DNA from: Sulfurimonas sp.
GTDB lineage: Bacteria; Campylobacterota; Campylobacteria; Campylobacterales; Sulfurimonadaceae
DNA length: 14,138 nt
Assembly: GCA_027063215.1 (NCBI GenBank)
Contig: JAMOSE010000066.1
Coordinates: 1-14,138, forward strand
Direction of reading: 5' to 3'
The position numbers and the translations under genes are program-made. The notes below the pieces were generated by a model. The model was not told where the DNA came from, searched no databases, and saw only the letters and a list, made by a program, of their open reading frames with translations. Below are positions 1 to 8,061 of this stretch, piece by piece; the stretch's first letter is position 1; each line of letters starts with the position of its first letter.

Positions 1-835
1 ACTTAACCATTTCATGGTTTATTTGATGTGCTTTTAATGCTAATGCTTTTATCTCTTTTTGATAAGGACCAAACGCTACTTCATACTCAGTATTTGTTTC
101 AAAAAGTACTTTTTGTGTTTTATCTAACACTTCTATAAGTTCATCTTCTCCAAGAGCATTTGATACATGTTTTGAAAGCACTACTGTACCCATTGAAGGA
201 TCCATAATAGGGTCTAACATCGGTTCAGGGATCTCCTCAACATCAACCTCTTCACTTCCTATTGAACGCATTTCAATCATTAAAAGTTCTTCTTTCGTAC
301 CAGAAAGATAGAGATCAAGTGTAGAGTTTCTCAGTTGTGAAAGTGTAGGATTTAAAACAAGCTCACCATCTACTTTTGCAGCACGCACAGCAGATACACT
401 TCTATTAATATCAATATCTGAAACAAAAAGTGCAGCTGAAGCAGCATTGAGTGCTAAAACCTGCATATCAGATTCAGCATCCGCTGAAAATACCATAATT
501 GTGATCTGTGTCGGATGTCCAAAACCTTTTGGAAAGAGTGGGCGAAGACTTCTGTCAACTATGCGTGAAGTAAGTGTCTCAAAATCACTCGGTTTTGTTT
601 CACGTTTAAAAAATCCACCGGGAATTTTTCCTGCTGCATATGTCTTCTCAATATACTGTACAGTCAGTGGTAAAAAATCATCCTGTACAAGTTCGGTCTC
701 ATCAATAACAACTGTTGCAAGTATTACTGTCTTGCCTGATTTTAACCATGCACTGCCGTTTGCCTGTTTTGCCACATCTCCAAAGCTATACGCTTCTTCT
801 CTGTTTTCTAAATTTAATTTTACATCGTATGTCAT
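1..835 (-). CDS. pnp: Polyribonucleotide nucleotidyltransferase (PNPase), N-terminal part, cut by window edge
   Basis: This is the phosphorolytic 3'-to-5' exoribonuclease that, in the family, releases nucleoside diphosphates during mRNA turnover and works as a trimer. I translated the first 278 residues; the gene runs off the left edge, so the second RNase PH domain and the KH and S1 RNA-binding domains are not visible. The first RNase PH domain shows the PNPase signatures AAGKIPGGFFKRE (residues 67-79) and IVDRSLRPLFPKGF (92-105), followed by the start of the helical linker domain. The ATG at 835-833 is preceded by a good ribosome site (GAGGA at 846-842, six bases away). It overlaps the stop of the upstream phosphoribosyltransferase gene as ATGA, so translation is probably coupled. 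It is the last visible gene of the purD-lptD unit. Identification is very secure; only the end is missing. Confidence 0.96.
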   Translation of the reverse strand, partial: MTYDVKLNLENREEAYSFGDVAKQANGSAWLKSGKTVILATVVIDETELVQDDFLPLTVQYIEKTYAAGKIPGGFFKRETKPSDFETLTSRIVDRSLRPLFPKGFGHPTQITIMVFSADAESDMQVLALNAASAALFVSDIDINRSVSAVRAAKVDGELVLNPTLSQLRNSTLDLYLSGTKEELLMIEMRSIGSEEVDVEEIPEPMLDPIMDPSMGTVVLSKHVSNALGEDELIEVLDKTQKVLFETNTEYEVAFGPYQKEIKALALKAHQINHEMVK

Positions 836-1488
836 CTGTTTTCCTCTAATATTTTTTCTATCACTTCATCATCAAGTCGTTCTAAACTTTTGTAATACAA
901 ATCTGTTTCTACATAATCATCAATATCATACAAAAAAAAGATATCATCTACAAACATTTCCAACACCTCAAGTACATCACTTGGAAGCACGGGTACGGCA
1001 ATATAAACCGCTTTTGGTTGTTGATGAAGCACCGTTTTAAGTGCTGTCATAAATTTTGTACCGGTCTCACTTCCCTCATCAACAAGCAAAACAACCTGAT
1101 TTTTCATTGATGGAAAAGGTCTGCCTTTTCGATATTGATATATATAACTAAGTATATCCTCTTCATGCTTTCTGTGTGCTTCACCGTAGATATAATCATA
1201 CTGAATTTCAAAAGCATCAATAAGACTTTCATTTAAAACTATCTCTTCTGTCTCGCTGACACGTGCCACTTCACACTCTGAATTATTTGGTGCCATTATT
1301 GCTTCTAAAAAAAGAATATCCAAAGGATTCTTAAAACGTTCTTTTATATATGAGCCCAGCTGAAGTCCGCCTTTGGAAACTGCAATAATATTCCACTCCT
1401 CCTCTTTGAGTTTTTGTATCGGCATAATGTCTATAAGTTTGCTAGCTGCATCTTGACGATCATTGAGTATATTTTTATATTTTTGCAT
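832..1488 (-). CDS. Phosphoribosyltransferase-like protein (type I PRTase fold)
   Basis: A 218-residue soluble protein with no signal peptide or membrane segment. The clearest feature is a type I phosphoribosyltransferase PRPP-loop, VVLLVDEGSETGTKF (residues 132-146): a hydrophobic strand, two acidic residues and a TGT loop. The usual form is V-L-V-D-D-x-x-x-T-G, so the second acid is Glu instead of Asp. An N-terminal stretch IIAVSKGGLQLG (34-45) fits the pyrophosphate-binding loop of the same fold, where free bases are made accessible. The acidic C-terminus (about 180-217) is unlike salvage enzymes such as Hpt or Apt. The substrate cannot be told; it may be a regulatory or non-catalytic member. 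The ATG at 1488 has AGGA eight bases upstream, inside the lptD stop region (TAGGA), and the gene overlaps pnp by four bases. It sits between lptD and pnp in one tightly packed unit. Confidence 0.75.
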   Translation of the reverse strand: MQKYKNILNDRQDAASKLIDIMPIQKLKEEEWNIIAVSKGGLQLGSYIKERFKNPLDILFLEAIMAPNNSECEVARVSETEEIVLNESLIDAFEIQYDYIYGEAHRKHEEDILSYIYQYRKGRPFPSMKNQVVLLVDEGSETGTKFMTALKTVLHQQPKAVYIAVPVLPSDVLEVLEMFVDDIFFLYDIDDYVETDLYYKSLERLDDEVIEKILEENR

Positions 1489-1498
1489 TATATGGTTC

Positions 1499-3685
1499 CT
1501 AATTGGTTTGAGAATTCGGCAACTTATAGGTAATAAAGGAACTGTTTTTACTTGGCTGCATCAATGGCTTGAGTACAATAGTTATATAAATATACTTATC
1601 ATATATAGAAGATGACTCCCCGTTTTGTAGAAGAACCGGTCTATTGTCTTCTTTATATTTTATACCAAAATCCCAACATCTTTTCTTATACATAAATCCA
1701 AAAGCTATACTTTTTTTCTTTTTTGTCTCTAAATCATAATTATATAAAGCTGAATAGGAATAATGCCTATTATAATCATACTCAATACTTGATGTAAGGT
1801 AACTTGTATAACGCAAAGGATCACTGCTGGTTAAAGGATCAACAAAGCGATCCTTATACAGATGAGAAAAGTGCACACCAAAACCAGACTGTGCATATGA
1901 TATCTTATTAAAAATTTTAGAAAATCTATTTTTATCATAATTATAAAACATATTATTGTAAAAAGAGAAGTTACTACTTATCTTATAATCAAATTCATTT
2001 TCAAGCTCTCCGTAGCGATCCGTATCTGATGAATACGATATACGTTGTGCTAAACGATGATAAAAAATTTGATTTGCTTGTTTATCATAAAGATATTGTA
2101 TAAATTCAAGCTGTGCAGCATTATCAATATTTGTAATATTATAAAATTCACATCTTGCTTTATAATCTGGATTCACTATGTTTTCTAAATGGGAACAATA
2201 ACTTTCATTATCAGCATAAAAACCACTTTTATCACTCCAAGCAGATTTTTTATATGTTACTCCAAAGGACATAACATGTGAAAAATTTTCATATGGTTTT
2301 GTTAGTTGTGATGAAACATTAACTGAGTGATAATTACGAGCATAATAACCATCTCGATAATCAAAAGATATTCGTGAATCCTTCCCATTAAATGCTGAGT
2401 GTTGCAAAGAAAAATTAGCCGTATAGGAAGCTGTGATATATTCATTAAAAAATGAAGATTGTAATGTTATCGGAAGATTTACATCTGTTTGTACCACTTT
2501 ATTATTGATGCTTCTACTATAATTTGTACTTTTAACATCCAAAGAATATAAAAGATGATCTTTAAAAAAAGTATCCAAATAATAATGATATTGTAAAACC
2601 GGTAGTTTTTGAAGTGTATTATTATTACTCTCAACTGTCAAATCCTGATAGTATTTTAAATAGGCACCAAGATAGTAATTGTTTGTATTATAAAATACAT
2701 TTACTCGAGAAAGCACTTGTGTCGCCGTTGATCTGTTTGTCGTATCATTGGAAGAAAGATTAATATAATCAACATCATTCATATGGTTGATATCTACATA
2801 AAGACCGGACTGTCCTTCAAAATTCTGCTCACTCCACAAATTTAAAAAATCACTATTGTTATATCTTATATTAAAACCATAATGAGAATCATTTTGAAGA
2901 TTATTTTCTTTAAAATAGCTATTTTGTTCCTTAAAATAACCCATTTTAATATAACCCTGAGAAACTTTAGAATCAATAAAACGAAAATTCGTATAAAGCC
3001 CTACTCCACGTTTCGTTCTTATTTGTGGTAAAAATTCCAAATCCCACCAATTTGATTCAGCAACATAAATTGGTTGCTGATAATACAAACCTTCATCATT
3101 GGAATAACCAACAGAAGGTTTAAGTAATCCTGTTCTTCTGGTAGTATCAAGAGAGTAACCAAAATAGGGTGTATACAGTACCGGTATATCATATATATAA
3201 AGACGCATATTGTAAAGATTGATCCACATGGACTCTGTATCATAATCTGAAGAGGAAAACTCCATTGTCCACAGAGGATCTATGGGATCACATCCACTGA
3301 CAACACCTTGAGATATATCAATTTTTTGCTGTGTTGCCTTCCCCTCATTGGCACTCATCCAAACATCAGATCTCTTTTCAAGCATATAAAAAGGTTTAAA
3401 CAAACGCTCTTTTTTAGCTATATTTAATTTGGCATACTTCCCTAAAACTTTATATCTTCCCGCATGATTTGCACGAATATTGTCAAAAAGCTCCAGTTCA
3501 CCTGTTTTTCTATCATATCGCGCTCTATCAGCCGTTAGGATATAATCTTTATATATTACAGAAACTCCACCTGAAGCATTGACAACATTATGTCCAGATG
3601 TTAATTTTGAAGCATAGATCTCAACTTTTTCTCCTGCAAATAGCGAAATACAAAAGAGTATAAAAATAAAAAGAAATTTATACAT
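1499..3685 (-). CDS. lptD: LPS-assembly outer-membrane protein LptD (OstA/Imp)
   Basis: The 728-residue protein is the beta-barrel half of the LptD-LptE translocon, which inserts lipopolysaccharide into the outer leaflet of the outer membrane. An N-terminal signal peptide (KFLFIFILFCISLFAG, 3-18) leads into an OstA/LptA-like jellyroll (about 19-130, with YILTADRARYDRKTGELEL at 48-66). This is followed by the LptD signature region YDIPVLYTPYFGYSLD and RRTGLLKPSVGYS (165-195) and a long stretch of alternating aromatic/polar beta strands to the C-terminus. Mature cysteines are at 132, 497, 512 and 670. The start ATG (3685) lies inside the end of the RDD gene (eight-base overlap) with only a weak ribosome site, so it probably depends on coupled translation. 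The length is somewhat shorter than enterobacterial LptD (about 780), as usual for this phylum. No LptE is visible in the window. Confidence 0.93.
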   Translation of the reverse strand: MYKFLFIFILFCISLFAGEKVEIYASKLTSGHNVVNASGGVSVIYKDYILTADRARYDRKTGELELFDNIRANHAGRYKVLGKYAKLNIAKKERLFKPFYMLEKRSDVWMSANEGKATQQKIDISQGVVSGCDPIDPLWTMEFSSSDYDTESMWINLYNMRLYIYDIPVLYTPYFGYSLDTTRRTGLLKPSVGYSNDEGLYYQQPIYVAESNWWDLEFLPQIRTKRGVGLYTNFRFIDSKVSQGYIKMGYFKEQNSYFKENNLQNDSHYGFNIRYNNSDFLNLWSEQNFEGQSGLYVDINHMNDVDYINLSSNDTTNRSTATQVLSRVNVFYNTNNYYLGAYLKYYQDLTVESNNNTLQKLPVLQYHYYLDTFFKDHLLYSLDVKSTNYSRSINNKVVQTDVNLPITLQSSFFNEYITASYTANFSLQHSAFNGKDSRISFDYRDGYYARNYHSVNVSSQLTKPYENFSHVMSFGVTYKKSAWSDKSGFYADNESYCSHLENIVNPDYKARCEFYNITNIDNAAQLEFIQYLYDKQANQIFYHRLAQRISYSSDTDRYGELENEFDYKISSNFSFYNNMFYNYDKNRFSKIFNKISYAQSGFGVHFSHLYKDRFVDPLTSSDPLRYTSYLTSSIEYDYNRHYSYSALYNYDLETKKKKSIAFGFMYKKRCWDFGIKYKEDNRPVLLQNGESSSIYDKYIYITIVLKPLMQPSKNSSFITYKLPNSQTN

Positions 3686-4127
3686 TGATCACTAAAGTTT
3701 TTGCAGTTTTATCATGCCATGTTTGACGAGCCGGATCCATCATTCCCCATAAAAATCCAAGATAGAAAAACATTTCACTGATCACTCGAAAAATAGCTCT
3801 ATTGAACGAACATATAAAAGATGGGTTTTGCAGTGTTGCTATTTCAATAACGCGTATTTTCATAGCAATTTTACCAAGTGTTGCTCCATACTGCATCACA
3901 AAAAATGTCTGATAGACTATTTTCATTACAAGATACTCAAACATAAAGTTATTTGTAAGTATTATAATCTCTTCTACTGTTTTTGCATTTGTAAAAGAGT
4001 CTGACATTGCAATTATTAAAAGAAAAGAGAGGAGCATTTCATCAATAAAAAATGCCAATGATCTTTTTTTGATACTGGCTAACTCTAAACCTTCACGGTG
4101 TAATAGGTTTTCTATCTCCTCATTCAA
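3678..4127 (-). CDS. RDD-family membrane protein
   Basis: A 149-residue integral membrane protein with the RDD pattern. Arg22 and Asp29 lie in KKRSLAFFIDE at the start of the first membrane helix (about 24-42), a second helix spans about 62-80, and the loop GATLGKIAMKIRV (81-93) follows. A third helix spans about 111-130 and is followed by the closing motif DPARQTWHDKTAKTLV (131-146). RDD proteins are mostly of unknown function; some have been linked to ion transport, which cannot be judged here. The start is TTG at 4127-4125, chosen because a strong AGGAG lies exactly six bases upstream and overlaps the purD TAG stop; no ATG in this frame occurs before residue 31. Stop-overlapping ribosome site and an eight-base overlap with lptD show it is cotranslated between purD and lptD. 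Confidence 0.85.
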   Translation of the reverse strand: MNEEIENLLHREGLELASIKKRSLAFFIDEMLLSFLLIIAMSDSFTNAKTVEEIIILTNNFMFEYLVMKIVYQTFFVMQYGATLGKIAMKIRVIEIATLQNPSFICSFNRAIFRVISEMFFYLGFLWGMMDPARQTWHDKTAKTLVINV

Positions 4128-4136
4128 AAAAGACTC

Positions 4137-5402
4137 CTAAAGTGCTTGGTATGCAATATCACGACGGAATTTTTTACCTGCAAAATGCACCTGACCGCAA
4201 CGAAGATATGCACGATCTCTCGCTTCTTTAATGCTATCACCAAGACCGACACATACTAAAACACGTCCGCCTGTTGCATACAATTTACCATCTTCACGGC
4301 TAACTCCTGCAAAAGAGATATGTGTATATTTAGCTATCTCTTCATGGTGTACTTCATCTAAGATAATTTCTGCCGGCGTTGAAGATCCATATGGATAGTT
4401 TTCACTTGCCATTACAATACCCACTGCATACTGATCAGAAAACTCTACTTTGATCTCACCAAGACGGTTTGTTGCAGCTTTATAGAACATATCAGCTACA
4501 CTTGATGTCATTAGCGGCATTAAAATCTCACACTCAGGATCACCAAAGCGAACATTAAACTCTAAAGTAATCGGTTCACCATTTACTACCATGATCCCAA
4601 TAAAAAGTACACCCTCAAACGGAGCACCCTCTTTTTGCATACCATCGAGTGTCGGACGAATGATTCTATCTTTTACTTTTTGATACAACTCTTCATCAAC
4701 CAAAGGTGTTGGAGCATAAGCACCCATGCCACCGGTATTTGGACCTGTATCACCGTCACCTACACGTTTGTGATCTTGAGCTGCTGGAAGCAAAATATAA
4801 TCTTTTCCATCACATACGGCAAACATAGAAAGTTCATACCCATCTAAAAACTCTTCAACAATTACTTTTTTCCCTGCATCACCAAAACTTTTTCCACTGA
4901 GCATTTCAGAAATTGCTTTTTTGGCTTCATCATGGCTTTGTGCAATAATTACACCTTTTCCACCACACAAACCATCAGCTTTCACTACGATCGGTGCTTC
5001 AAGCGTATTTGTAAATTTAAAAAGCTCTTCAATAGAATCACTCTCAATATAACGTGCTGTCGGAATATTATACTTTGCAAGAAAGTTTTTCATATATACT
5101 TTAGAACCTTCAAGCTGTGCAGCTTCTTTTGATGGACCAAAAATAGTAAGTCCTTTTGCTTTAAAGATATCAACAACACCGTCAACAAGTGGTGCTTCAG
5201 GTCCTACAATTGTAAGATCGATACTGTTCTCTTGTGCAAAAGCAGCTAATTCATCATAATCTTTAATATCAAGATTTGTACCTAACTCATCAGTAGCACC
5301 ATTTCCAGGTTGAAAAAAGAGCTCATGCCCCGCATTTTCATTTACAATAGCAAGTCCTATTGAGTATTCGCGTCCACCACTTCCAAGTATTAAAATCTTC
5401 AT
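4137..5402 (-). CDS. purD: Phosphoribosylamine-glycine ligase (GAR synthetase)
   Basis: Catalyses the second step of de novo purine synthesis: phosphoribosylamine + glycine + ATP gives glycinamide ribonucleotide. The 421 residues span the whole family length (E. coli about 429). Visible motifs are the N-domain loop [14 protein letters not shown] (1-14), [14 protein letters not shown] (62-75), the ATP-grasp region [15 protein letters not shown] (137-151), the active-site block [17 protein letters not shown] (215-231), and [12 protein letters not shown] (281-292). Position 13 is Tyr where most bacteria have His (GGREHA); this is a lineage variant. The ATG at 5402 has GGAG five bases upstream. 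It is the first protein-coding gene of the purD-RDD-lptD-PRTase-pnp unit. Only 22 bases separate its start from a terminator-like hairpin, so transcription probably enters from the structured-RNA promoter upstream by readthrough, or from a promoter overlapping that hairpin. Confidence 0.97.
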   Translation of the reverse strand: MKILILGSGGREYSIGLAIVNENAGHELFFQPGNGATDELGTNLDIKDYDELAAFAQENSIDLTIVGPEAPLVDGVVDIFKAKGLTIFGPSKEAAQLEGSKVYMKNFLAKYNIPTARYIESDSIEELFKFTNTLEAPIVVKADGLCGGKGVIIAQSHDEAKKAISEMLSGKSFGDAGKKVIVEEFLDGYELSMFAVCDGKDYILLPAAQDHKRVGDGDTGPNTGGMGAYAPTPLVDEELYQKVKDRIIRPTLDGMQKEGAPFEGVLFIGIMVVNGEPITLEFNVRFGDPECEILMPLMTSSVADMFYKAATNRLGEIKVEFSDQYAVGIVMASENYPYGSSTPAEIILDEVHHEEIAKYTHISFAGVSREDGKLYATGGRVLVCVGLGDSIKEARDRAYLRCGQVHFAGKKFRRDIAYQAL

Positions 5403-5423
5403 TCAATCTCCATCTTCTAAAGT

Positions 5424-5470
5424 AAAAAAAGTTTATTTACCTCATTTTTATGAAGTAAATAAACTTTTTT
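5424..5470 (-). terminator. Terminator-like hairpin between the structured RNA and purD
   Basis: A symmetrical hairpin has arms GTTTATTTAC (5431-5440) and GTAAATAAAC (5455-5464). One mismatch follows, then a further TCAT/ATGA stem and a TTTT loop, with a run of A's on one side and of T's on the other, so it reads as a terminator on both strands. On the minus strand it lies after the structured RNA and 22 bases before the purD start codon. It could end the small RNA and act as an attenuator for purD. The stem is AT-rich, so leaky termination is plausible. Confidence 0.75.
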
Positions 5471-5483
5471 ATCAAAGTATAAC

Positions 5484-5670
5484 CCGAGTAGCCGTCACAC
5501 TATTGGCTTGGTTCTAAAAGCCGAATTTGGGTGAAGAGAGAACTAGCTAACGGCGACAGTCTCATCGGCAGAGTTAACATACCTCAAGCGAGATCATCGG
5601 CACACGCTAATTCTACTTGTTCACGATATGAATATGTAGAACCCTCATATACGTGTTGACACGAACTACT
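5484..5670 (-). ncRNA. ssrS: Structured RNA upstream of purD, probably 6S RNA (purD-motif type)
   Basis: The 307-base space between hemD and purD has no coding frame but strong RNA structure on the minus strand. The 5' segment CTGAGTAG (5673-5666) pairs with CTACTCGG (5491-5484). After a bulged U, TCGT (5664-5661) pairs with ACGG (5495-5492). This gives a 12-bp terminal helix that closes about 190 nucleotides. Inside are a hairpin TTCTAC/GTAGAA (5641-5611 region) and a small hairpin GGCTT/AAGCC in the 3' half (5522-5506), separated from the terminal helix by mostly unpaired sequence. A terminal helix, open central region and long closed arm fit 6S RNA, which binds housekeeping RNA polymerase. 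From memory, a conserved RNA upstream of purD in this phylum (purD motif) was later equated with 6S RNA. The ends are inferred from the promoter and helix. Structured RNA is fairly sure; the 6S identity is less so. Confidence 0.65.
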
Positions 5671-5673
5671 CAG

Positions 5674-5692
5674 ATTATATAAATAATTATAC
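5674..5692 (-). promoter_or_regulatory. Promoter -10 elements for the structured RNA and probably purD
   Basis: On the minus strand there is a perfect TATAAT at 5679-5674, placing transcription start near 5668, just at the 5' arm of the RNA's terminal helix. A second perfect TATAAT lies 12 bases upstream (5691-5686). The surrounding sequence is strongly AT-rich with no good -35 box, which is usual for sigma-70-type promoters in Campylobacterota. The match of predicted start and helix end supports the minus orientation of the RNA. Confidence 0.65.
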
Positions 5693-5709
5693 TCAAAATT
5701 TGCTTGAAA

Positions 5710-6357
5710 TTATTTTAGAAACTGCTCTTTTGCTATTGCTATACAACTTTCTATACTTGTTTTGTCTGATAAAATATATTTTACCCCTTCTGGCAGTGCT
5801 TTTGCAGTTGTTTTTCCAATAACAATAATATCTTGATTTTGTAAAAATCTATGCTTTTGCAGATAACACTTTACACTCGAAGGAGAAGTAAAAATCAAAA
5901 TAGCCTCATTCTTCACTTCTACTTCTTCTATTGCTTTGGAACAAGCACTCTCATAAAGGATAACTTCATCAATAAAATAGCCATCTTTTTTACAGATATC
6001 TACAAAATCAGAAGCAACAACTTTTGCACGCAAATAGAGCCATCGTTTCTCTTTTGAATACGATCGGATTTTATCTACAAGATTGTCACCATAACCACCA
6101 CCAATATCTAAAATCTTGCCACCTAAATCTTCATAAGATTTTGCACTCTGCACTGAGACACAAAGTGCCGGCAGATCTATAAACTCTTCTCGTTCGTATT
6201 GTTGAAGTGCTTGGCTTACCTGCTTTGAAGTAATAATAAGATAATCATACTGAGAAAAATCAATCTCAGGTTTAAAAAAAGTAATATCGAGTGAATTGAC
6301 GCTTATTGCATCGGGATGAGAAGAGATAGAAAAGAGATAAATTGGGGGATTTTTCAT
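5710..6357 (-). CDS. hemD: Uroporphyrinogen-III synthase
   Basis: Closes and inverts ring D of hydroxymethylbilane to give uroporphyrinogen III, the branch point to haem, sirohaem and cobalamin. The family is poorly conserved, but the two-domain pattern is present in 215 residues. It includes DYLIITSKQVSQAL (38-51, matching the usual 'I-F-T-S-x-x-A-V' strand), WLYLRAK (106-112, the domain-linking strand), and EVILYESAC (131-139, the V-Y-x-t element). FTSPSSVKCYL (156-166) and IIVIGKTTAKAL (177-188) complete the pattern. The length is slightly below the common 240-250. The ATG at 6357 has AGGA seven bases upstream. It stands between the guaA-end palindrome and the 6S-like RNA promoter, so it seems to be a single-gene unit. 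I see no convincing promoter in the short leader. Confidence 0.88.
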   Translation of the reverse strand: MKNPPIYLFSISSHPDAISVNSLDITFFKPEIDFSQYDYLIITSKQVSQALQQYEREEFIDLPALCVSVQSAKSYEDLGGKILDIGGGYGDNLVDKIRSYSKEKRWLYLRAKVVASDFVDICKKDGYFIDEVILYESACSKAIEEVEVKNEAILIFTSPSSVKCYLQKHRFLQNQDIIVIGKTTAKALPEGVKYILSDKTSIESCIAIAKEQFLK

Positions 6358-6385
6358 AAAAATTTCCTAAAAAGTTATGTAGTGG

Positions 6386-6493
6386 AAATTGAAAAAAGTT
6401 TGGCTTAGCTTGGAATGTTTTGAGGCTCAAGGCATAGTCAAACTATGCCGATGCCTCAATCATTTCAAGATGAGCCGAAATTTTTCTCAATTT
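6386..6493 (-). repeat. Long imperfect palindrome at the end of guaA, probable terminator
   Basis: Nearly the whole hemD-guaA gap can fold into one hairpin. From the tip outward on the plus strand: GGCATAGT (6431-6438) with ACTATGCC (6442-6449) around a three-base loop. Next, TGAGGC (6421-6426) pairs with GCCTCA (6453-6458), and TTGGAATG (6410-6417) with CATTTCAA (6461-6468). GGCTTA (6402-6407) then pairs with TGAGCC (6471-6476, one G-T pair), followed by A/T runs, and AAATTG (6386-6391) with CAATTT (6488-6493). The minus-strand transcript of guaA ends in this structure with a T run (6397-6392), consistent with a terminator. It overlaps the guaA stop codon. At about 108 bases it is far longer than a terminator needs, and may be a copy of a dispersed intergenic palindrome. 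Confidence 0.8.
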
Positions 6494-8042
6494 ACTCCCA
6501 CTCTATTGTTGCTGGTGGTTTTGATGATATATCATATACAACACGGTTAATGCCATCAACTTCATTAATGATTCTTCTTGAGATTCTCTCTAAAAGTTCA
6601 TGAGGAAGGTGTGCAAATGTTGCTGTCATTCCATCTACTGCTTCAACAACACGAACACATACAGTATTATCATAGGTACGATTATCACCCATTACACCAA
6701 CAGATTTTACATTAAGCAGTACTGCAAATGCCTGCCAAGTTTTAGCATAGTAACCGCTTGCTTTAAGTTCATCAAGTAAAATAACATCTGCTTCACGTAA
6801 AAGATCAAGATCAGCAGGATTAACATCACCCATGATTCTAATCGCAAGACCCGGTCCAGGGAATGGATGACGGTTTATCATATCTGCCGGAAGCCCAAGT
6901 TCTAGTCCGATTTTACGCACTTCATCTTTAAACAGCTCACGCAAAGGCTCAATCAGTTCAAAATCCATCCAGTCAGGAAGTCCGCCGACATTATGGTGAG
7001 ATTTGATAACTTCAGATGGTCCATTTACAGAGATAGACTCAATAACATCAGGATAAAGGGTCCCTTGCGCAAGGAATTTAATACCCTCATGTTTTTTTGC
7101 CTCTTGTTCAAAAACTTCGATGAAGGTATGTCCAATGATTTTACGTTTCTCTTCAGGATTTTCAACACCTTTTAAGCGATCTAAAAAGAGATCTTTTGCA
7201 TCAGCAACAACCAAAGGTACTTTTAGATTTATTTTAAATACCTGTTCAACCTGCTCACGCTCACCTTTACGTAAAAGGCCATTATCTACAAATACAGGTA
7301 CAAGCTGATCACCGATTGCTTCATAAAGCATTGCTGCGACAACAGAACTGTCAACACCACCGCTTAGTCCACAAAGTACTTTCCCATCACCAACCTGCTC
7401 ACGGATTTTAGCAATCTGCTCTTTTAAGAAGTGCTCCATTTTCCATTTTTCAGTAACACCACAAATATTTTTTGCAAAGTTACGAAGCATCAAGTAACCC
7501 TCTTCTGAGTGTTGTACTTCCGGGTGAAACTGCATTGCATAAACACGTTTTTCATTGTTTGCAATAGCTGCATACGGAGAGTTATCTGAAGTTGCGATCA
7601 CCTCAAAACCTTCAGGAAGTGTTTCTACTCTGTCAGAGTGACTCATCCATACAATACGGTGGTTGTCACAATCTTTAAAAAGAGGAGAAACATTATCTGG
7701 ATATCCGACAATTTCCAGCTCTGCTTTTCCATACTCATGATGGTCACTGCGAATAACACTGCCACCAAAATCAACTGCAATTCTCTGCATTCCATAGCAG
7801 ATCCCAAGAACAGGGATACCCATAGAGTAAACACCCTGATCTACTTCATAAGCATCTTCATTATATACAGAAGAAGGACCACCAGAGAGAATAATACCTT
7901 TTGGATTTTTTGCTTGAATATCTTCTATTTTTGTATGATAAGGAAGAATTTCACAGTAAATTTTGTCTTCACGAAGACGACGAGCGATAAGTTGTGTGTA
8001 TTGAGAACCAAAATCTAAAACGATGATGCTAACATTTGTCAT
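6492..8042 (-). CDS. guaA: GMP synthase (glutamine-hydrolysing)
   Basis: Converts XMP to GMP using ATP and ammonia from glutamine. All three parts are complete in 516 residues. The N-terminal class I glutamine amidotransferase has [11 protein letters not shown] (50-60), nucleophile Cys82 in GICYGMQ, and His173/Glu175 in QFHPEVQ. The ATP-pyrophosphatase domain has the P-loop SGGVDSS (227-233) and [10 protein letters not shown]. The C-terminal dimerisation domain ends in the invariant [11 protein letters not shown]. The ATG at 8042 has AAGG seven bases upstream. It has its own promoter in the gap to nhaD and ends in the long palindrome, so it is probably transcribed alone. No guanine riboswitch or other leader structure fits the short 5' region. 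Confidence 0.98.
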   Translation of the reverse strand: MTNVSIIVLDFGSQYTQLIARRLREDKIYCEILPYHTKIEDIQAKNPKGIILSGGPSSVYNEDAYEVDQGVYSMGIPVLGICYGMQRIAVDFGGSVIRSDHHEYGKAELEIVGYPDNVSPLFKDCDNHRIVWMSHSDRVETLPEGFEVIATSDNSPYAAIANNEKRVYAMQFHPEVQHSEEGYLMLRNFAKNICGVTEKWKMEHFLKEQIAKIREQVGDGKVLCGLSGGVDSSVVAAMLYEAIGDQLVPVFVDNGLLRKGEREQVEQVFKINLKVPLVVADAKDLFLDRLKGVENPEEKRKIIGHTFIEVFEQEAKKHEGIKFLAQGTLYPDVIESISVNGPSEVIKSHHNVGGLPDWMDFELIEPLRELFKDEVRKIGLELGLPADMINRHPFPGPGLAIRIMGDVNPADLDLLREADVILLDELKASGYYAKTWQAFAVLLNVKSVGVMGDNRTYDNTVCVRVVEAVDGMTATFAHLPHELLERISRRIINEVDGINRVVYDISSKPPATIEWE

Positions 8043-8061
8043 TGAAATGCCTTTTATGTCT

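Noticed and set aside
447..1040. A 197-codon plus-strand open frame
   Set aside because: It lies antisense to pnp and the phosphoribosyltransferase gene, both of which have clear family motifs and ribosome sites; its translation is low-complexity and matches no family.
5484..5670. tmRNA, SRP RNA or RNase P RNA in the hemD-purD gap
   Set aside because: The segment is too short for tmRNA or RNase P, shows no CCA end, tag frame or GGAAGCA-type SRP loop, and no RNase P core signature; the terminal helix and position fit 6S/purD RNA better.
7638..8018. A 126-codon plus-strand open frame antisense to guaA
   Set aside because: It is a shadow of the strongly conserved GATase domain of guaA and has no ribosome site or recognisable motif.
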